The position numbers were made by a program, and so were the translations under genes. From Aeromicrobium chenweiae (lineage in GTDB: Bacteria > Actinomycetota > Actinomycetes > Propionibacteriales > Nocardioidaceae), in contig NZ_CP026952.1 in the NCBI RefSeq assembly GCF_003065605.1, positions 1 to 64,000 of the forward strand: DNA of 64,000 nucleotides, given 5' to 3'. Below are positions 60,985 to 64,000 of the stretch, piece by piece (the stretch's first letter is position 1; each line of letters begins with the position of its first letter). The notes beneath the pieces are model-generated. The model was not told where the DNA came from. It was given only the letters and a program-made list of their open reading frames with translations, and did not search any database.

Positions 60985-61392
60985 ATGAGCAGCTTGAACA
61001 CCGCTCACGACACGATCCGGCTCCCGTTCGTCATGTCCACTCCGGGCATCGCTCGGACGCGCCTGGCAGCCTTCCTCACGGTTCACGGCGCCTCCACCAC
61101 CGTCATCGACGACGCGCTGATCGTGATCAGCGAGATGATCGCCAACGCGGTGTGCCACGGCCTCCCCACGCCGGACGGGACGATCGAGATCTCCTGGGCC
61201 ATCAAGGACGGCCTGCTCGAGCTCAGCGTCCACGACGCAGGCCAGGGCGCCTCGCTCAAGCCCGTCGACTTCGACGAGGACTCGCTCAGCGGTCGCGGTC
61301 TGTCGATCATCAACCGGGTGGCGGACCGCTGGTGGGTCGACATGTCGGCCGGCACCAAGGTCAACGCCGAGCTCGCGATGTCCGCTCACTGA
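60985..61392 (+). CDS. Anti-sigma factor-like ATP-binding protein (SpoIIAB/RsbW type)
   Basis: The 135-residue protein has a stand-alone HATPase_c domain with ISEMIANAVCHG (N box), SVHDAGQG and SGRGLSIIN, matching RsbW/SpoIIAB-type serine kinases that inhibit sigma factors. No sigma factor or anti-anti-sigma gene is adjacent. ATG 60985 follows GGAAGGGTGGC. Confidence 0.8.
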   Translation: MSSLNTAHDTIRLPFVMSTPGIARTRLAAFLTVHGASTTVIDDALIVISEMIANAVCHGLPTPDGTIEISWAIKDGLLELSVHDAGQGASLKPVDFDEDSLSGRGLSIINRVADRWWVDMSAGTKVNAELAMSAH

Positions 61393-61424
61393 CACTTCGC
61401 ACCGACCCCCTAGACTCGCCCGTC

Positions 61425-62261
61425 ATGGGCAAGAAGTCGCGCGTCAAGAACAAGGCCGCCAAGAAGGAGCGCATGCCGTTCGTGGCGCGCACCTTCGAGG
61501 GACTCCCCGGAGAGGCTGACTGGGTCGCCCTCCGCGAGTTCGTCCCGTCGGCATCCGGCACCATCACGCTGAAGAGCGGTGAGTCGGTGCGCATCTGCTC
61601 GCTGCTGCCGGGCAACGGTCCGGGCATCCGTCGTCCCGACGGCGAGATCTGGGTCGGCCTGCAGGTCGCCCACAACTTCGGCGACATCAGCCGCGACCTC
61701 GCCCACGTGGTCGAGCTCGCGCTCGAGACCGAGCCGGGCAACCCCGTCCGCATGACGGACCCGGGTGTCGGTCCGCGTCTGCAGGACCTGATTGCGCCCG
61801 ACAGCGGCTTCGACGTCGAGGTCCACGACGGCTTCGACTACTGGGTGGCCGGCGTCGACGACTCCGAGGACACCGCCGCGATGATCGCGGACGCCAACGA
61901 GACGATCGCCCCGACGGTCAAGCTGTCCTCGGTCGAGGGCGCGTACTGGACCGAGATGGGCCCGCAGCGCTTCCTGCGCTGGATCATGACCCACGACGAG
62001 ACCACCCTGCTCAACGCGCTGGCCCGGCTGCACGCCGCCGGCGAGGACACCCTCGGCGAGGGCACCAAGCTGATCGGCCACTTCCGCGCCCACGGCCTGC
62101 TCGTGCCCGTCTGGGAGTTCGAGCACGACGCCGCCGACCTGGAGGCCCCGGCGCAGGAGTTCCAGAAGCGGCTCGAGACGGCGCTCGCCGACGACTCGCC
62201 CCTGACCTCCGAGCAGCGCTCGGCCCGCGGCGCCCTCATCAGCCGCCAGGTCCAGGTCTGA
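61425..62261 (+). CDS. DUF5926 family protein
   Basis: The 278-residue protein begins MGKKSRVKNKAAKKERMPFV, a basic Lys-rich N-terminus, then an acidic globular domain, and ends with a predicted helical tail. It belongs to the actinobacteria-restricted DUF5926 family, sometimes mislabelled SecA-like; function unknown. TAGACT at 61411-61416 is 8 nt before the ATG, a looser version of the leaderless spacing. Its stop is followed by a palindrome. Confidence 0.82.
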   Translation: MGKKSRVKNKAAKKERMPFVARTFEGLPGEADWVALREFVPSASGTITLKSGESVRICSLLPGNGPGIRRPDGEIWVGLQVAHNFGDISRDLAHVVELALETEPGNPVRMTDPGVGPRLQDLIAPDSGFDVEVHDGFDYWVAGVDDSEDTAAMIADANETIAPTVKLSSVEGAYWTEMGPQRFLRWIMTHDETTLLNALARLHAAGEDTLGEGTKLIGHFRAHGLLVPVWEFEHDAADLEAPAQEFQKRLETALADDSPLTSEQRSARGALISRQVQV

Positions 62262-62266
62262 CCCCA

Positions 62267-62354
62267 CCGCGCTGGGCCTGACGTTTCGACCGACACGCCG
62301 ACGGCGTGTCTGCACAAACGTCAGGCCCAGCGCGGTTTGGCCCAGCGCGGTTTG
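62267..62354. repeat. Intergenic palindrome, family A copy 2
   Basis: Perfect 20-bp arms (62267-62286 and 62316-62335), beginning CCGCGCTGGGCCTGACG, enclose the inner palindrome GACACGCCG A CGGCGTGTC (62292-62310). The end of the right arm is duplicated as a 15-bp tandem repeat GCCCAGCGCGGTTTG (62325-62339, 62340-62354). It lies between the convergent DUF5926 and arginine deiminase genes and shares arms with family A copy 1. Confidence 0.85.
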
Positions 62355-63536
62355 CTAGTCCCGGTCGATCGGGCAGGACATGCAGCGCGGTCCGCCGCGG
62401 CCGGAGCCGAGCTGGTCGCCGCTGATCGCGATGACCTCGATGCCGTGCTCCTCGAGCCGGGCGTTCGTCTGCTCGTTGCGCTCGTACGCCACCGCGAGGC
62501 GCGCGTCGATGGCCAGGGTGTTGTTGCCGTCGTCCCACTGCTCGCGCTCGGCCGTCACCGGGTCGAGGCCGGTGTCGATCTGGTGCAGCGTGTCGATGCC
62601 CATCGCGGCGGCCGCGGCGGAGAAGAACGACGACTCCTGGCCCAGGACGAACCGGCCGTCCTCCCAGGTCAGCGGGACGGCCCGCAGGTTGTCGGCCATG
62701 TTCGGGTAGATGACGACGGTGTCGACATCGACCATCGTGACGATCGTGTCGAGGTGCATCGTGGCGCGCTCCTGCGCGATCGGCACCGCGAGGACGGTCC
62801 GGGCGAGGTCCTCGGTCAGCACCTGGCGGGCGAACCGCTCGAGGCCCGCGGGCGTCGTCCGCTCGCCGATGCCCACGGCGATGACGCCGGGCGCGAGCTC
62901 CAGCACGTCCCCGCCCTCGAGGTGCTCCAGGTGCGGCCCGTGGACGACCGGCGTGCCGGCGAAGCGCGGGTGGTGCCGGTAGATCAGGCCGGTCAGCTGC
63001 GTCTCGCGCGCCCGGGCTGGCATCGCGAGGCTGGTCACCGCGACGCGGTCGCGCAGCCAGACCGACGAGTCGCGGGTGAACAGCAGGTTGGGCAGCGGGT
63101 TGATGAGGAAGTCCTCGGGCTGCATGAGGTGGTTGGCGACCGAGCCGTCGACGCGCACCTCGTCGTTGCGGAGGCCCGCCATCAACAGCTCGGCGAGCTT
63201 GCCGGGGTCGGCCGCGTGCAGGTGGCTCTCGATCCAGGACTGCAGGCTCGGTCCGACGAACAGGTCCTTGAGCGTGCTGGCGATGATCTCCTCGCGCGCC
63301 GCCTCGATCTCGAGGGTCGTCGTGAGCAGCTCGGTCAGGTAGAGCACCTCGACCGAGTGGTCGCGCAGCGCCTGCGCGAACGCGTCGTGCTCGTCCTGCG
63401 CACGCCCCAGCCACGGGATGCCGTCGAACAGCAGCTGGTCGTTGTTGCGGGGGGTCAGTCGCCCCAGCTCGGCGCCGGGACGGTGCAGCATGACCGTCCG
63501 TAGTCGTCCGACTTCGCTGTCCGCTCCGAGAGTCAT
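62355..63536 (-). CDS. arcA: Arginine deiminase
   Basis: This enzyme hydrolyses arginine to citrulline and ammonia. The 393-residue product has the family motifs LPNLLFTRDSSVWL, HLEHLEGGDVLELAP, ATMHLDTIVTMVDVD with the catalytic His, and the catalytic Cys385 in GPRCMSCP near the C-terminus. arcB, arcC and arcD are not adjacent. ATG 63536 is chosen because TACGCT at 63543-63548 lies 6 nt upstream. Confidence 0.94.
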   Translation of the reverse strand: MTLGADSEVGRLRTVMLHRPGAELGRLTPRNNDQLLFDGIPWLGRAQDEHDAFAQALRDHSVEVLYLTELLTTTLEIEAAREEIIASTLKDLFVGPSLQSWIESHLHAADPGKLAELLMAGLRNDEVRVDGSVANHLMQPEDFLINPLPNLLFTRDSSVWLRDRVAVTSLAMPARARETQLTGLIYRHHPRFAGTPVVHGPHLEHLEGGDVLELAPGVIAVGIGERTTPAGLERFARQVLTEDLARTVLAVPIAQERATMHLDTIVTMVDVDTVVIYPNMADNLRAVPLTWEDGRFVLGQESSFFSAAAAAMGIDTLHQIDTGLDPVTAEREQWDDGNNTLAIDARLAVAYERNEQTNARLEEHGIEVIAISGDQLGSGRGGPRCMSCPIDRD

Positions 63537-63572
63537 GCGGACAGCGTAGTGATGGCCTCGGCCAAGTTGTGG

Positions 63573-63587
63573 CGAGTGTTGCACTCG
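63573..63587. promoter_or_regulatory. Palindrome between arcA and HAD gene
   Basis: CGAGTG-TTG-CACTCG is a perfect inverted repeat placed about 25 bp beyond the arcA -10 and 30 bp before the HAD -10. Shared control of the divergent pair is inferred. Confidence 0.35.
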
Positions 63588-63629
63588 TTCCGCTAACGGG
63601 AAGGGCCCTGACGTGCGTAGGCTCATCAG

Positions 63630-64000
63630 GTGGACTGGAATGAGTACGATGCGGCGCTGTTCGACCTCGACGGCGTGATCACGCCGACCGCCGAGGTGCA
63701 CATGCGCGCCTGGGACAAGATGTTCAACGACTTCCTGCGCGATCGGGGGGTCGAGGAGCCGTACACGGACGCCGACTACTTCACGTACGTCGACGGCAAG
63801 CCGCGCTACGACGGGGTGCGTTCGTTCCTCGCCTCTCGCGGCATCACGCTGCCCGACGGCGACCCGTCGGACCCCGCGTCCGCCGAGACGGTGTCCGGTC
63901 TCGGCAACCGCAAGAACGCCGACCTCGAGGAGATCCTCGCGAAGGAGGGCGTCTCGCCCTATCCGGGCTCCGTCAAGCTGGTGAAGGCGCTCGCCGAGCG
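63630..64000 (+). CDS. HAD-superfamily hydrolase, truncated at the window edge
   Basis: The visible 123 codons, starting at GTG 63630, encode the HAD motif I ALFDLDGVITPTAEVHMRAW and a cap-domain region with GKPRYDGVRSFLASRG, typical of beta-phosphoglucomutase-like phosphatases. It runs off the window at 64000 with no stop. TAGGCT at 63618-63623 is 6 nt before the GTG. It is divergent from arcA. Confidence 0.85.
   Translation, partial: MDWNEYDAALFDLDGVITPTAEVHMRAWDKMFNDFLRDRGVEEPYTDADYFTYVDGKPRYDGVRSFLASRGITLPDGDPSDPASAETVSGLGNRKNADLEEILAKEGVSPYPGSVKLVKALAE

Overview
The window reads as the origin-proximal start of a high-GC actinobacterial chromosome. It opens in the dnaA promoter and follows the order dnaA - oriC - dnaN - gnd - recF - dciA - gyrB - gyrA - DUF3566 - tRNA-Ile - DLW-39 - tRNA-Ala. 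Mycothiol-linked genes, WhiD and CrgA, a DUF881 gene, the Stk/PASTA-kinase cell-wall operon, and many DUFs confined to actinobacteria point to the Propionibacteriales. A Nocardioidaceae member such as Aeromicrobium or Nocardioides is my inference; I could not run a search.

Layout. 1-12.5 kb: replication initiation, topology and two tRNAs. 12.5-18 kb: an intergenic stretch with DnaA boxes, a mycothiol-dependent formaldehyde detoxification pair, a three-gene envelope/stress cluster, a divergent azoreductase/MarR pair and an MpaB-like protein. 18-23.6 kb: a peptide ABC importer whose second permease and both ATPases are one polypeptide. 23.8-26 kb: a GAF histidine kinase and NarL-type regulator. 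26-31 kb: glyA, SURF1, DUF3817, a crotonase, cyclophilin, rhomboid and crgA. 31-39.4 kb: DUF881, then the minus-strand operon fhaA-fhaB-pstP-rodA-pbpA-pknB controlling growth and division, and tRNA-Leu. 39.4-49.7 kb: sugar transporter, a parS-like site, small and DUF genes, whiD, a second crotonase, a methyltransferase, GDPD, TetR/efflux. 49.8-56.4 kb: EamA transporter and a leucine/isovalerate catabolism cluster (TetR, accD, accA, HMG-CoA lyase). 56.4-64 kb: SDR, phosphotransferase, aat, HU, CPBP protease, rhodanese, an anti-sigma-like ATPase, DUF5926, arginine deiminase and a truncated HAD gene.

The most unusual signals are non-coding. (i) Four long intergenic palindromes, all between convergent genes, fall into two families that share a GACACGCC core; three of the four carry a partly duplicated arm. 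(ii) A DnaA-trio-like triplet run lies next to DnaA boxes in oriC. (iii) Perfect DnaA boxes lie outside oriC near 12.8 and 30.86 kb, and a single parS-like site near 41.2 kb. (iv) Fourteen genes show a TANNNT hexamer 6-8 nt before the start codon, exactly 6 nt in twelve of them, which suggests frequent leaderless transcription. I see no rRNA operon, CRISPR array, insertion sequence or prophage.
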